A stretch of DNA of 64,000 bases. Origin: Streptomyces ureilyticus. Lineage in GTDB: Bacteria; Actinomycetota; Actinomycetes; Streptomycetales; Streptomycetaceae. The notes under the pieces were generated by a model. It searched no databases, had not been told where the DNA came from, and saw nothing but the letters and a program-made list of their open reading frames with translations. Location: the NCBI RefSeq assembly GCF_011045025.1, contig NZ_JAAKZX010000012.1, positions 32,714-96,713 of the forward strand, in the 5' to 3' direction. Each line of letters starts with the position of its first letter. Position 1 is the first letter of the stretch. Below are positions 31,424-39,833 of the stretch, one piece after another. Made by a program: the position numbers and the translations under genes.

Positions 31424-31654
31424 CACGCTCGACTCCGGCGTAGCCGCCCCGGCCGGTGCTGGTGACTCGCGGGCCTGGCCCGACCGGCCGCATGCCGGCT
31501 CGCAACCATGCCGCGGAATGGCGGGTATGGATGATCGGCGGACCAAGAGGGTGTCGTACGCGTACGGCTGGAAATGATCCCGGAACAGTGAGCAGAAAGC
31601 TTTCCAGGTAGATCGCCCATCGGTTCGGACAGGAGATCAAGTTAGCCTCGGCGC

Positions 31655-32668
31655 ATGCCTTTTCGACGCAGCCATGACAGCCTCGCCGCCCTGCCACGCG
31701 ATCCGCGCGCCGACGCGTACCCGATGCCGCTCGTCCCTCACGGGTGGTACGCCGTTCTCCGCAGCGCCGAGTTACGCCCAGGCCGGGTCGTCAGCCTGCA
31801 CTACTTCGGGCGTGCCCTCATCGCCTTCCGCGGAGCGGATGGTCGGCCGGCCGTGCGGGATGCGCACTGCCCGCATTACGGGGCGCACCTGGGCGTGGGC
31901 GGGAAGGTCGTGGACGGCACCGTGGAGTGCCCGTTCCACGGGTGGCGGTTCGGTGCGGACGGCCGGTGCGTGGAGGCGCCGTTCGCGGTCCGTACGCCGA
32001 AGGTGGCCATCGGCGGCTTCCCGGTCCGTGAGCACAGCGGGCTTGTCTTCGTCTACGCCGGGCCGGGCGAGCCGGCGTGGGAGGTGCCGGAGATCCCGGA
32101 GGCGGCGGCCGGGGACTTCGCCAAGCCGATCGACGACACCTGCCGGGCGCGTATCCATGTCCAGGAGATGCGCGAGAACATCGTGGACGAGTCCCATTTC
32201 CACTTCATCCACGGCCAGAGCGAACCACCCGTGCAGGACCTGCGGACGGACGGTCCCTTCGCCGAGGTCCGCGGCCGGATCGGGCGGCGCGTGTTCGGCC
32301 GGGACATCAACAACAGCTTCGATGCGTTCATGTACGGACCCGGCATCATGGTGGTCCGCTCCCACGGCCCCGCCCTCTCGGTCACCGCGGTCGCCCTGAC
32401 GACCCCCGTCGACGACCGCATGAGCGAGATGCGGATGCTGTACTACCTCCGCAAGCCGTCCCGGCTGCCGTTCCTCGTTCCGCTGCTCAAGCTCGTCTTC
32501 CGGTCGGAAGCCCTGGGTGAGGTGCGTGAGGAGGTCCGGATCTGGGATCACAAGATCCATCAGTCGCGACCGGTCCTGCTGCCCCATGAGAAGGGCATCC
32601 GGGCGCTGCGGCGCTGGTACGCCCAGTTCTATCCGCCCGAGGTCCCGGCCGAGGCCCCGTCCGAGTAG
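31655..32668 (+). CDS. Rieske non-haem iron oxygenase, catalytic subunit
   Basis: A 337-residue Rieske oxygenase. The [2Fe-2S] site is CPHYGAHLG plus CPFHGW, preceding the catalytic domain. The mononuclear iron site is NIVDESHFHFIHG, with the Asp bridging to the Rieske centre and two His ligands. Layout and length resemble the KshA-like or carnitine/steroid-type single-component oxygenases. These need a reductase; none is encoded nearby, so it must borrow one from elsewhere. HGWYAVLRSAELRPGRVVSL at the N-terminus marks a correct start. About 230 bases upstream hold no gene. Confidence 0.88.
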   Translation: MPFRRSHDSLAALPRDPRADAYPMPLVPHGWYAVLRSAELRPGRVVSLHYFGRALIAFRGADGRPAVRDAHCPHYGAHLGVGGKVVDGTVECPFHGWRFGADGRCVEAPFAVRTPKVAIGGFPVREHSGLVFVYAGPGEPAWEVPEIPEAAAGDFAKPIDDTCRARIHVQEMRENIVDESHFHFIHGQSEPPVQDLRTDGPFAEVRGRIGRRVFGRDINNSFDAFMYGPGIMVVRSHGPALSVTAVALTTPVDDRMSEMRMLYYLRKPSRLPFLVPLLKLVFRSEALGEVREEVRIWDHKIHQSRPVLLPHEKGIRALRRWYAQFYPPEVPAEAPSE

Positions 32669-32752
32669 CTGCGACGCGTCTTGACGTGTCAATGACAACG
32701 GTGCCTTGATGGTGCCGGTAGCGCTCCCACCTCACTCAGAGAAGGGACCATC

Positions 32753-33778
32753 ATGCGCAGCACCCGCCTCTTACCCTTACGGATCGTTCCAGTTCTCGGC
32801 TTCGTCGCCGCCCTGCTCCTCCCCCTGCTCGGCCTCGGCGCCCCGGCTCATGCCGCGCCCACCGGCTTCCGCGTCGAGAACGGCCGGCTGCTGGAGGCGT
32901 CGGGGAACGACTTCGTGATGCGGGGCGTCAACCACGCCCACACCTGGTATCCGGACCGGATCAGCTCCCTCGCGCATATCAAGGCGAAGGGCGCCAACAC
33001 CGTACGGGTCGTCCTCTCCAGCGGTGACCGGTGGACCCGTAACGACGCCGCCGATGTGGCCAACGTCGTCAGCCAGTGCAAGCAGAACCGGCTCATCTGC
33101 GTCTTGGAGGTCCACGACACGACGGGTTACGGCGAACAGAGCGGAGCCGTCTCGCTCTCGCGGGCCGCGGACTACTGGATCAGCGTGCAGAGTGCGCTGA
33201 GCGGCCAAGAGGACTACGTCGTCGTCAACATCGGCAACGAGCCGCACGGGAACCTCAATTTCCTGAGCTGGACGGCGGACACGAAGGCGGCGATCCAGAA
33301 GCTCCGGGGCGCCGGGTTCGACCACACGATCATGGTCGACGCGCCCAATTGGGGCCAGGACTGGGCGTTCACCATGCGCGACAACGCCGCCTCGGTGTTC
33401 GCCGCGGACCCGGACGCCAACACGATCTTCGCCATCCACATGTACGGCGTCTTCGACACCGCCGCGGAGGTCAGCGACTACCTGAACCGCTTCGTCGCCG
33501 CGAAACTCCCCGTCGTGGTGGGCGAGTTCGGCCACGACCACTCGGACGGCAACCCCGACGAGGACGCCATTCTGGGCACCGCCCAGCAGCTCGGGCTCGG
33601 CTACCTCGGCTGGTCCTGGAGCGGCAACGGCGGCGGGGTGGAGTACCTGGACATGGTCACGAACTTCGACCCGAACCAGCTCACCAGTTGGGGTCAGCGG
33701 ATCTTCAACGGCGCGAACGGCATCGCCGCCACCTCCGAGGAGGCCGACATCTACGCCGGTGGCGGCGGCGTGGCCTGA
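32753..33778 (+). CDS. Secreted GH5-family glycoside hydrolase, mannanase-like
   Basis: A 341-residue exported enzyme. A signal peptide covers about residues 1-34 (LGAPAHA at the cleavage site). The mature part is a single GH5-type barrel: FVMRGVNHAHTWYPDR, GANTVRVVLSSGDRW, CVLEVHDTTGYGE, the acid/base in IGNEPHG (Glu163) and the nucleophile in VVGEFGHD (Glu258). These sites and the length are typical of streptomycete beta-1,4-mannanases without a carbohydrate-binding module. It likely cleaves mannan chains outside the cell. AGAAGGG precedes the ATG. A strong hairpin follows the gene. It has its own promoter and is not part of the ABC operon downstream. Confidence 0.88.
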   Translation: MRSTRLLPLRIVPVLGFVAALLLPLLGLGAPAHAAPTGFRVENGRLLEASGNDFVMRGVNHAHTWYPDRISSLAHIKAKGANTVRVVLSSGDRWTRNDAADVANVVSQCKQNRLICVLEVHDTTGYGEQSGAVSLSRAADYWISVQSALSGQEDYVVVNIGNEPHGNLNFLSWTADTKAAIQKLRGAGFDHTIMVDAPNWGQDWAFTMRDNAASVFAADPDANTIFAIHMYGVFDTAAEVSDYLNRFVAAKLPVVVGEFGHDHSDGNPDEDAILGTAQQLGLGYLGWSWSGNGGGVEYLDMVTNFDPNQLTSWGQRIFNGANGIAATSEEADIYAGGGGVA

Positions 33779-33814
33779 GCACGCGGCTTTGACGCAAACC
33801 GGTCACCACCAGTT

Positions 33815-33849
33815 GCCCGGGAGGACGGCCTCGGTCCGTCCTCCCGGGC
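33815..33849. terminator. Strong hairpin downstream of GH5 gene
   Basis: GCCCGGGAGGACGG pairs perfectly with CCGTCCTCCCGGGC around a seven-base loop (14-bp stem). No T-run follows, which is usual for streptomycete terminators. It separates the GH5 gene from the ABC transporter operon. Confidence 0.7.
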
Positions 33850-33945
33850 AGCCTCTCGTCCGGCACCCGGACATCCCTTCAGTACACGTCGCACGAAGGA
33901 CAACTGATACGTGCACGACTGTTGTCCAGACCGGTGGGACACGGC

Positions 33946-33981
33946 TTTCATAGTATGAAAGCGCCATCGAAAGCGCTTTCG
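33946..33981. promoter_or_regulatory. Two palindromes upstream of the ABC transporter operon
   Basis: TTTCATAGTATGAAA (33946-33960) and CGAAAGCGCTTTCG (33968-33981), both perfect, lie seven bases apart, 59-94 bases upstream of the binding-lipoprotein start. The second has the GCGC-centred form of LacI-family operators. The first is a longer-armed dyad (extending to GCTTTCATA/TATGAAAGC). No regulator gene is adjacent, so control would come from elsewhere. Confidence 0.55.
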
Positions 33982-34039
33982 CGCACCACGGATTCCGGCC
34001 AGCCCATGCGGGCGTCCAGCCGATGAGGGGTGTCCATCG

Positions 34040-35266
34040 ATGAGACCAACACGCCGTCTACAAGGGAGAATCGCCGCAGGCACGCTCACTCTGGTGCTCG
34101 CCGCCAGCGGCTGTGCCGGTGGTTCCGGTTCCGGAGATTCATCCGATGACTCCATCGTGATCGGGGTCTCCTTGCCCCTCACCGGTGACTTCTCCGAACC
34201 CGGCAAGGGCGTCGAACGCGGCTACAAAGCCTGGGCGAAGATCGTCAACGACAAGGGCGGACTCCTCGGCCGTAAAGTCGAGTTGAAGATCCTCGACGAC
34301 CAGTCGAATGCCGACCGCGTCGTCTCCGACTACGAGCAGCTGATCGGCCGGGACGAAGTCGACCTGGTCTTCGGCCCCTTCTCCACCCGGCTCGTCGTCC
34401 CCTCCGCCCGCGTGGCCGAGGAGTACGGCATGCTCTTCGTCGAACCGGCGGGAGCCGCGCCCGAGGTCTTCGACCAGGGCTTCAAGAACCTCTTCTATGC
34501 CGCGCCGGCCGTCGCCAACGACCACTACAACCACCTGGCCGACCACATCCTCGCCCTGCCGGCGGGCGAGCGTCCCAAGTCGGTCGCGTACGCCGCCATG
34601 GACGACCCCTTCGCCCAGGGAACCGCGTACGGACTCAAGGAGAAGCTGGAGAAGGGCGGCATCAAGACCGTCGTCGACGAGGTCTACCCGCCCAACACCA
34701 CCGATTTCGGCAGCATCGCCGCCAAGATCGCCGACTCGAAGGCGGACATGGTGGTGGGCGGTTCGCAGTACCAGGACGGCGTCAATCTGATCGTCGCCCT
34801 CCAACAGCTCGACTACCAGCCGAAGATGGCAGCCTTCTCCACCGCGCCCACCGAACCGGAGTTCGCGAAGGCCATCGGCAACAAGACCGAGGGCATCCTC
34901 GCGCCCACCGGCTACACACAGAAGGCCGACTATCCGAGCAACAAGGAGTTCGTCGAGAGGTACACGAAGCAGTTCGGCAAGGCCCCGGAGGAGGACGAGG
35001 CCAACGCGTACACCACCGGCCAGGTGGTCGCGGCGGCCGTCGAGGCCGCCGACTGCGCCTCCCAGGACCCCGAATGCCAGAGCAAGTTGATCGACTGGCT
35101 GCGCGGCAACGAGGTGGAGACCGTCGTCGGACCGCTGAAGTGGGACGACAAGGGCCGCCCGCAGAGCGCGCACATGATCCAGCAATGGATCGACGGGGAG
35201 ATCCAGATCGTGCTCCCGGAGGCGCAGAAGGAAGCGGATCTGGTCCACCCCAAGCCGGCGTGGTGA
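34040..35266 (+). CDS. ABC transporter substrate-binding lipoprotein (branched-chain amino acid type)
   Basis: A 408-residue binding protein of the LivK/type I periplasmic-binding fold. The lipobox is LAASGC with Cys25. The mature protein opens IVIGVSLPLTGDFSEPGKGV, followed by ILDDQSNADRVVSDYEQLI, then GPFSTRLVVPSARVAEEYGM. Proteins of this class bind amino acids, amides, urea or aromatic acids; the ligand cannot be told. It is the first gene of a complete five-gene transporter operon, with only seven bases to the permease gene. Confidence 0.9.
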   Translation: MRPTRRLQGRIAAGTLTLVLAASGCAGGSGSGDSSDDSIVIGVSLPLTGDFSEPGKGVERGYKAWAKIVNDKGGLLGRKVELKILDDQSNADRVVSDYEQLIGRDEVDLVFGPFSTRLVVPSARVAEEYGMLFVEPAGAAPEVFDQGFKNLFYAAPAVANDHYNHLADHILALPAGERPKSVAYAAMDDPFAQGTAYGLKEKLEKGGIKTVVDEVYPPNTTDFGSIAAKIADSKADMVVGGSQYQDGVNLIVALQQLDYQPKMAAFSTAPTEPEFAKAIGNKTEGILAPTGYTQKADYPSNKEFVERYTKQFGKAPEEDEANAYTTGQVVAAAVEAADCASQDPECQSKLIDWLRGNEVETVVGPLKWDDKGRPQSAHMIQQWIDGEIQIVLPEAQKEADLVHPKPAW

Positions 35267-35273
35267 AGTCGGC

Positions 35274-36161
35274 GTGCCCTCCACGAGCCTCATCTTCCAG
35301 AGCATCGTCCTGGGCGTGCTGCTGGGAGGGCTCTACGCCCTCCTCGCGGCAGGCCTGACCCTCTATTTCGGCGTCATGCGCGTCGTGATGATCGCCCACT
35401 CCGCCTTCCTGATCCTCGCCGCCTATCTCGCCTGGTACGCCCACCGGGAGACCGGCATCGACCCGCTGCTCACCCTGGTCGCCACCGTGCCGCTGTTCTT
35501 CGTCGCGGGCGTCGCCATGCAGCGGCTGCTCCTCACCCGGCTCCGTCCCGCGACCCTCACCATGATGTCGGTGCTGCTCACCTTCTCGGTCGCCCTGACC
35601 ATCGAAGGGCTCCTCGGGTACGCCTTCAGCGGCACCCAGCGCCGGATCCGACTCGGCTACAGCTCGGCCGGCTTCGAGTTCCTGGGGGCGAGGATCGCGG
35701 CGGTCAAGCTGATCGCCTTCGGTATGGCCGCGCTCGCCCTGCTGGGGCTGTATGTGCTGATGAAGCACAGCCGGTTCGGCCAGGCGCTGCGCGCCACCAT
35801 CCAGCAGCGGGAAGCCGCCCAGCTGCTCGGCATCGACACCGACCGGATCGCCGGCTACGGCTTCGGCCTCGGCCTGGCCACGGCGGCCGTCGGCGGTACG
35901 GCGCTCGCCCTCGACACCACCATCTACCCGTCCCTGCACTGGCATTGGATCGGCCCGCTGATGGCGATCATCGTCGTCGGCGGACTCGGCAGCGTGCCGG
36001 GAGCCGCCATCGCCGCCATGACGCTGGGCATGTTGCAGAGCCTGCTCCAACTGGAACTCTCCACCACCTGGGCGCAGACCGTCTTCTACGTCGCGCTCTT
36101 CGCCACCCTGGCCTTCCGGCCCCAGGGCTTCTTCGGGGGGCGGCTTGCGCAAAGGTTCTGA
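35274..36161 (+). CDS. ABC transporter permease (LivH type)
   Basis: A 295-residue inner membrane permease with about eight membrane helices. LGVLLGGLYALLAAGLTLYF at the N-terminus and GLGLATAAVGGTALALDTTI with MAIIVVGGLGSVPGAAIAA near the C-terminus match LivH-type subunits; the last segment includes the EAA-like loop that contacts the ATPases. The start is a GTG at 35274. It overlaps the LivM-type gene by 17 bases. Confidence 0.9.
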   Translation: MPSTSLIFQSIVLGVLLGGLYALLAAGLTLYFGVMRVVMIAHSAFLILAAYLAWYAHRETGIDPLLTLVATVPLFFVAGVAMQRLLLTRLRPATLTMMSVLLTFSVALTIEGLLGYAFSGTQRRIRLGYSSAGFEFLGARIAAVKLIAFGMAALALLGLYVLMKHSRFGQALRATIQQREAAQLLGIDTDRIAGYGFGLGLATAAVGGTALALDTTIYPSLHWHWIGPLMAIIVVGGLGSVPGAAIAAMTLGMLQSLLQLELSTTWAQTVFYVALFATLAFRPQGFFGGRLAQRF

Positions 36162-37257
36162 ACTCCCGCTCCGGGCAGGCAGGTTGCGTACGAGCACCCT
36201 GCTGCACGTCGGCGCCCTGCTGGCCGGCGTCGCGGTCGCCCTGTCGTTCCCGTCCATGGCCCCGAGCCCGTACGAGATCACCGTGGGCATCGCCATCCTC
36301 AACTACGCGGTGTTGTCCACCTCCTGGAACTTCGTCGGCGGCTTCACCGGCTATATCTCGCTCGGGCACGGTGCCTTCGCCGGACTCGGCGCCTACGGGA
36401 CGGGTCTGCTGGTCACCAAGGCCGAACTCCCGCCGTTCGCCGCGCTGTTCGTGGCCGCCGCCCTAGTGGCCGCGCTCGCCGTGCCGGTCGGCTATGCCGC
36501 CCTGCGCGTGCGCGGCGCCTCCTTCGTCATCGTCTCCATCGCTCTCGTCCTCATCCTGCTGCTGGTCTTCCAGAGCTGGGCCTCCTTCACCGGCGGCTCC
36601 CGGGGGCTGGTCGTACCGCGGCCGTTCCCTGGCATGCTGCGCTCCGAGCACCACCGGACCTTCTACTTCCTGTTCGCCGCGCTGCTCGGGGTGGCCCTGC
36701 TGACCTGGTGGATCATCGACCGTTCGCGGTTCGGCATGGGCCTGAAGGCGATCCGCGAGGACGAGGACAAGGCGCAGTCGCTGGGCACGCCCATCTTCGC
36801 CTACAAGCTCGTGGTCTTCGTGGTCTCCGCCACCTTCACCTCGCTGGCCGGCGGGCTCTACGCACTCTGGTTCGGCGACCTCGACCCGGTCTTCCAGTTC
36901 TCCATCCTCAGCGGGGCGTACATGGTGCTGATGGCACTGCTGGGAGGCGTACGCCATCTGTACGGGCCGCTGCTCGGCGCCTTGATCGTCGGGTACGCCC
37001 TGGAGTACTCCAAGGTCGAGTACGGCGACACCCCTCTGCATCTGGTCGTGGCGGGGCTGCTGTTGGGCGTGGTCGTGATGTTCATGCCGGACGGGGTCAT
37101 CCCGGCCGCCACCGCGCTGCTTGCCCGCTTCCGCACGTCCGGCGAGACCTCCATCCGCGAGGTGACCGCGGCTGAACTGAAGGAGCGACACGGACAGGGC
37201 AACGGAACGGACGAATCGGAGGTGAGGAACAGTGAGCGAAGCGGAAGCGGCGGCTGA
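36145..37257 (+). CDS. ABC transporter permease (LivM type)
   Basis: A 370-residue permease. NYAVLSTSWNFVGGFTGYIS, then SLGHGAFAGLGAYGTGLL are the hallmark of LivM-type subunits, and LLGGVRHLYGPLLGALIVGY the C-terminal ATPase-contact loop. The start is a TTG at 36145 inside the upstream gene. The last 40 residues are a hydrophilic extension (EVTAAELKERHGQGNG and a serine-rich end) that overlaps the beginning of the first ATPase gene. Confidence 0.88.
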   Translation: MRKGSELPLRAGRLRTSTLLHVGALLAGVAVALSFPSMAPSPYEITVGIAILNYAVLSTSWNFVGGFTGYISLGHGAFAGLGAYGTGLLVTKAELPPFAALFVAAALVAALAVPVGYAALRVRGASFVIVSIALVLILLLVFQSWASFTGGSRGLVVPRPFPGMLRSEHHRTFYFLFAALLGVALLTWWIIDRSRFGMGLKAIREDEDKAQSLGTPIFAYKLVVFVVSATFTSLAGGLYALWFGDLDPVFQFSILSGAYMVLMALLGGVRHLYGPLLGALIVGYALEYSKVEYGDTPLHLVVAGLLLGVVVMFMPDGVIPAATALLARFRTSGETSIREVTAAELKERHGQGNGTDESEVRNSERSGSGG

Positions 37258-37999
37258 GACTGCGGCTCGGCCGAGTCTGGCAACCGTTGGTCTCAGCAAG
37301 GCCTTCGGCGGTGTCACCGCGCTCGACTCCGCCACCGTGACCTTCCACCACGGCAAGGTCAACGCCCTGATCGGTCCCAACGGCTCAGGAAAGACCACGT
37401 TCTTCAACTGCGTCACTGGGATGATCCGCCCGGACGCGGGCCGCACAACCTACCGCGGGCGCGACATCACCCGAAAGCCTCCGCACCGGATCGCCCGGGC
37501 CGGCATCGGGCGTTCCTTTCAACTGTGCCGTGTCTTCCCGCGGATGACCGTGCTCGACAACCTCCTCGCCGCCGTACAGCCGTCCTCCCTCGCGGGGCAG
37601 CTCGCCCGCGCAGGCCGACGGGAGGAGACCGAGCGGGCCCGTGGCTGGCTGTCGCGGATGGGCATCGAGCACTTGGAGCGGGCCGAGGCACGCCAACTCT
37701 CGTGGGGGCAGCAGAAGTTGCTGGAACTCGCGGGTGTGCTGATGAGCGAGCCCGAACTGATCCTGCTGGACGAACCGGCCGGCGGGGTCAACCCGGCGCT
37801 CATCAACCGCATCTGCGACCTGGTGCGCGAACTCAACGCCGAGGGACGCACTTTCCTGATCGTCGAACACAACATGGACCTGGTCATGAGCCTGAGCGAC
37901 CACGTCGTGGTGTTCGACCGCGGCCGGCCGATAGCCGAGGGCCCGCCCTCCGTGATCCAGTCCGACGAACGAGTCCTCGGGGCATACCTTGGCGTCTGA
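37232..37999 (+). CDS. ABC transporter ATPase (LivG type)
   Basis: A 255-residue ATPase. Walker A is GPNGSGKTT, the signature LSWGQQKLLELA (W in place of the usual G), Walker B LILLDEPAGG, and the H-loop IVEHNMD. GVNPALINRICDLVRELN between Walker B and the H-loop is typical of LivG. The GTG start at 37232 overlaps the permease gene by 26 bases. It energises import with the following ATPase. Confidence 0.92.
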   Translation: MSEAEAAAETAARPSLATVGLSKAFGGVTALDSATVTFHHGKVNALIGPNGSGKTTFFNCVTGMIRPDAGRTTYRGRDITRKPPHRIARAGIGRSFQLCRVFPRMTVLDNLLAAVQPSSLAGQLARAGRREETERARGWLSRMGIEHLERAEARQLSWGQQKLLELAGVLMSEPELILLDEPAGGVNPALINRICDLVRELNAEGRTFLIVEHNMDLVMSLSDHVVVFDRGRPIAEGPPSVIQSDERVLGAYLGV

Positions 38000-38771
38000 C
38001 ACGCACACCAACACTGACTCTGACTCTGCATCTCCTGCCTCTCCGTTCCTTCTCGAACTCGACGACATACGGGCCGGATACGGCCGGGCGGCCCTCGTGC
38101 TGCGCGGGCTGACCGTCCAGGTCCCCGCAGGGGCGATCGTCTGCCTCGTCGGGCCGAACGGCGCGGGCAAGTCCACGGTCCTGAAGGTCGCGAGCGGGCT
38201 CCTCGCCCCTCGGTCGGGACGGGTACTGGTCGACGGTGCGGATCTGACCGGCCATGGACCTCAGCGGATGCTGGCCGCCGGAGTCGCCCATGTCCTCCAA
38301 GGGCACAGCGTGTTCCGGGAGATGACGGTCGCCGAGAACGTTCTGCTCGGCGGCTACACCCTCCGGGACAAGCAACTCATAGCCGAGCGGGTGGAGTTCG
38401 TACGCGACCTCTTCCCGGTCGTCGGGGAGCGGTGGACGAGCCTGGCCGGGCTGCTGTCCGGAGGCCAGCAGAAGCAGGTGGAGTTCGCGCGTTCGCTGAT
38501 GGTCAAGCCACGGGTGGTGCTGCTCGACGAGCCGTCGATGGGGCTCGATCCCAAGGCGACCGGTGTCGTCTTCGAGCAGATCGTGCGGATGCGGGATGCG
38601 GGCACCGCCGTCCTGCTCGTCGAGCAGAACGCGCGGCGCGCCCTGGAGGCTGCCGACACCGGCTGCGTACTCGACCTCGGCCGGGTCCATGTCTCGGGCC
38701 CGGCACGGGAGTTGCTCGCCGATCCGCAACTGGGCGAGCTGTATCTCGGGGGCCGGCCCGCGCGCCGATGA
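37989..38771 (+). CDS. ABC transporter ATPase (LivF type)
   Basis: A 260-residue ATPase. Walker A GPNGAGKST, signature LSGGQQKQVEFARSL, Walker B VVLLDEPSMGLDPKA, H-loop replaced by VEQNARRALEAAD, the usual LivF pattern with Gln instead of His. The TTG start at 37989 overlaps the LivG-type gene by 11 bases; a Thr/Ser/Asp-rich N-terminal tail of about 18 residues precedes the domain. The 77 bases to the next gene contain short imperfect direct repeats (ACACGCCTCGCA, GGCTCGTAG). Confidence 0.9.
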   Translation: MASDTHTNTDSDSASPASPFLLELDDIRAGYGRAALVLRGLTVQVPAGAIVCLVGPNGAGKSTVLKVASGLLAPRSGRVLVDGADLTGHGPQRMLAAGVAHVLQGHSVFREMTVAENVLLGGYTLRDKQLIAERVEFVRDLFPVVGERWTSLAGLLSGGQQKQVEFARSLMVKPRVVLLDEPSMGLDPKATGVVFEQIVRMRDAGTAVLLVEQNARRALEAADTGCVLDLGRVHVSGPARELLADPQLGELYLGGRPARR

Positions 38772-38848
38772 CACGCCTCGCACACCCGGCTCGCGCACAC
38801 GGCTCGTAGGCATGGCTCGTAGACACGCCTCGCAAAGGAGCGAGTGGA

Positions 38849-39811
38849 ATGTTCACGCGACGCAGACGGCACACGGCGGTGGCTCTCGCCGCCTTTCTGA
38901 CGGCCCTGACCGCGCTGGCCTCGGCTCCTGCCGAAGCCGGGGCGGACCGCGGTGCCGTACACCCTTCTCTCAGGCCGTACTTGGCGGCGTACTACGACTT
39001 CGAGCACCCGTTGCGCAGCAATCCGGCGAGGGAGCGGGACCAGGGCTTCTCGCGTACCGACATCGATCTCGTCAACGGCGGCGCGGCGATGCGCACGCGG
39101 GACGGGGCACACCGGGGCAGCCGGACCTCGCTCCAGGTGCGGCAGGTGAATCCGGAGGCGGCGGGCAACGACGACTGGAAGGCGGGCGTGTACGGGGCCT
39201 CGGGTGTGCCGAGCCTGCGGGCCTTCAACGCGGCCAAGGGGATGACCGTCATGGGCTGGTTCAAGGCGACCGGTCCGAATCCGGGCCGGAACAGCAACAC
39301 GGCCGCCCCGGACGACTACTACGGCGCCGTCGGCCTGGCGGGCGTACTGTCCGGGGACTCCGACGGCCACGCGGTCCGCGCCCTGCTGGAGATCATCGAG
39401 GTGAACGGCGAGCTGCGGCTGGTCGCCCTCGGCCGGCGCATCGACGGGGCGAGCTCCCAGACCTTCGCCGCGTCCGAGGACTGGCGGACCCTGCTGCCGG
39501 ACGGCAAGTGGGTCTTCCTCGCCGCGACCTTCGACTTCGACACCGGAGCCATGGCGCTCTACCGCAACGGGCAGCGGCTGGACGGTTTCTACACCGTCCC
39601 CGGCGACCCCTGGGATCTCTCGCGACCCGGACCGCACCGGGCCTCACCGACCGACCCCCGGGGCATGAAGATCGGCGGGAGCTTTCCGCAGAACACCGGC
39701 GAACGCAATCCCTGCGACTGCCGCATGGACAGCTTGATGTTCCTCAACCGGGCCGTGGACGGCGACCGGATACGGGCTCAGTTCCGCCTGTCGAACTCCG
39801 GCCGGCACTGA
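38849..39811 (+). CDS. Secreted LamG/concanavalin-like domain protein
   Basis: A 320-residue exported protein. A signal peptide runs to about residue 31 (ASAPAEAGA). The rest is one LamG-type jelly-roll: LAAYYDFEHPLRSN begins it, AAKGMTVMGWFKATGP and KWVFLAATFDFDTGAMALYR are the classic strands, and CDCRMDSLMFLNRAVDGDRI the closing part. Such domains bind or cleave polysaccharide; no catalytic pair can be recognised. AAAGGAG precedes the ATG by six bases. It lies 13 bases from the stop to the AGGAG of the dehydrogenase gene, and close behind the transporter, so one transcript is likely. Confidence 0.83.
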   Translation: MFTRRRRHTAVALAAFLTALTALASAPAEAGADRGAVHPSLRPYLAAYYDFEHPLRSNPARERDQGFSRTDIDLVNGGAAMRTRDGAHRGSRTSLQVRQVNPEAAGNDDWKAGVYGASGVPSLRAFNAAKGMTVMGWFKATGPNPGRNSNTAAPDDYYGAVGLAGVLSGDSDGHAVRALLEIIEVNGELRLVALGRRIDGASSQTFAASEDWRTLLPDGKWVFLAATFDFDTGAMALYRNGQRLDGFYTVPGDPWDLSRPGPHRASPTDPRGMKIGGSFPQNTGERNPCDCRMDSLMFLNRAVDGDRIRAQFRLSNSGRH

Positions 39812-39833
39812 GCGCACCAAAGGAGTGATAGCG

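Noticed and set aside
38771..38848. A tandem repeat array between the LivF-type and LamG genes
   Set aside because: The ACACGCCTCGCA and GGCTCGTAG repeats are short, irregular and imperfect, so no defined repeat unit is supported.
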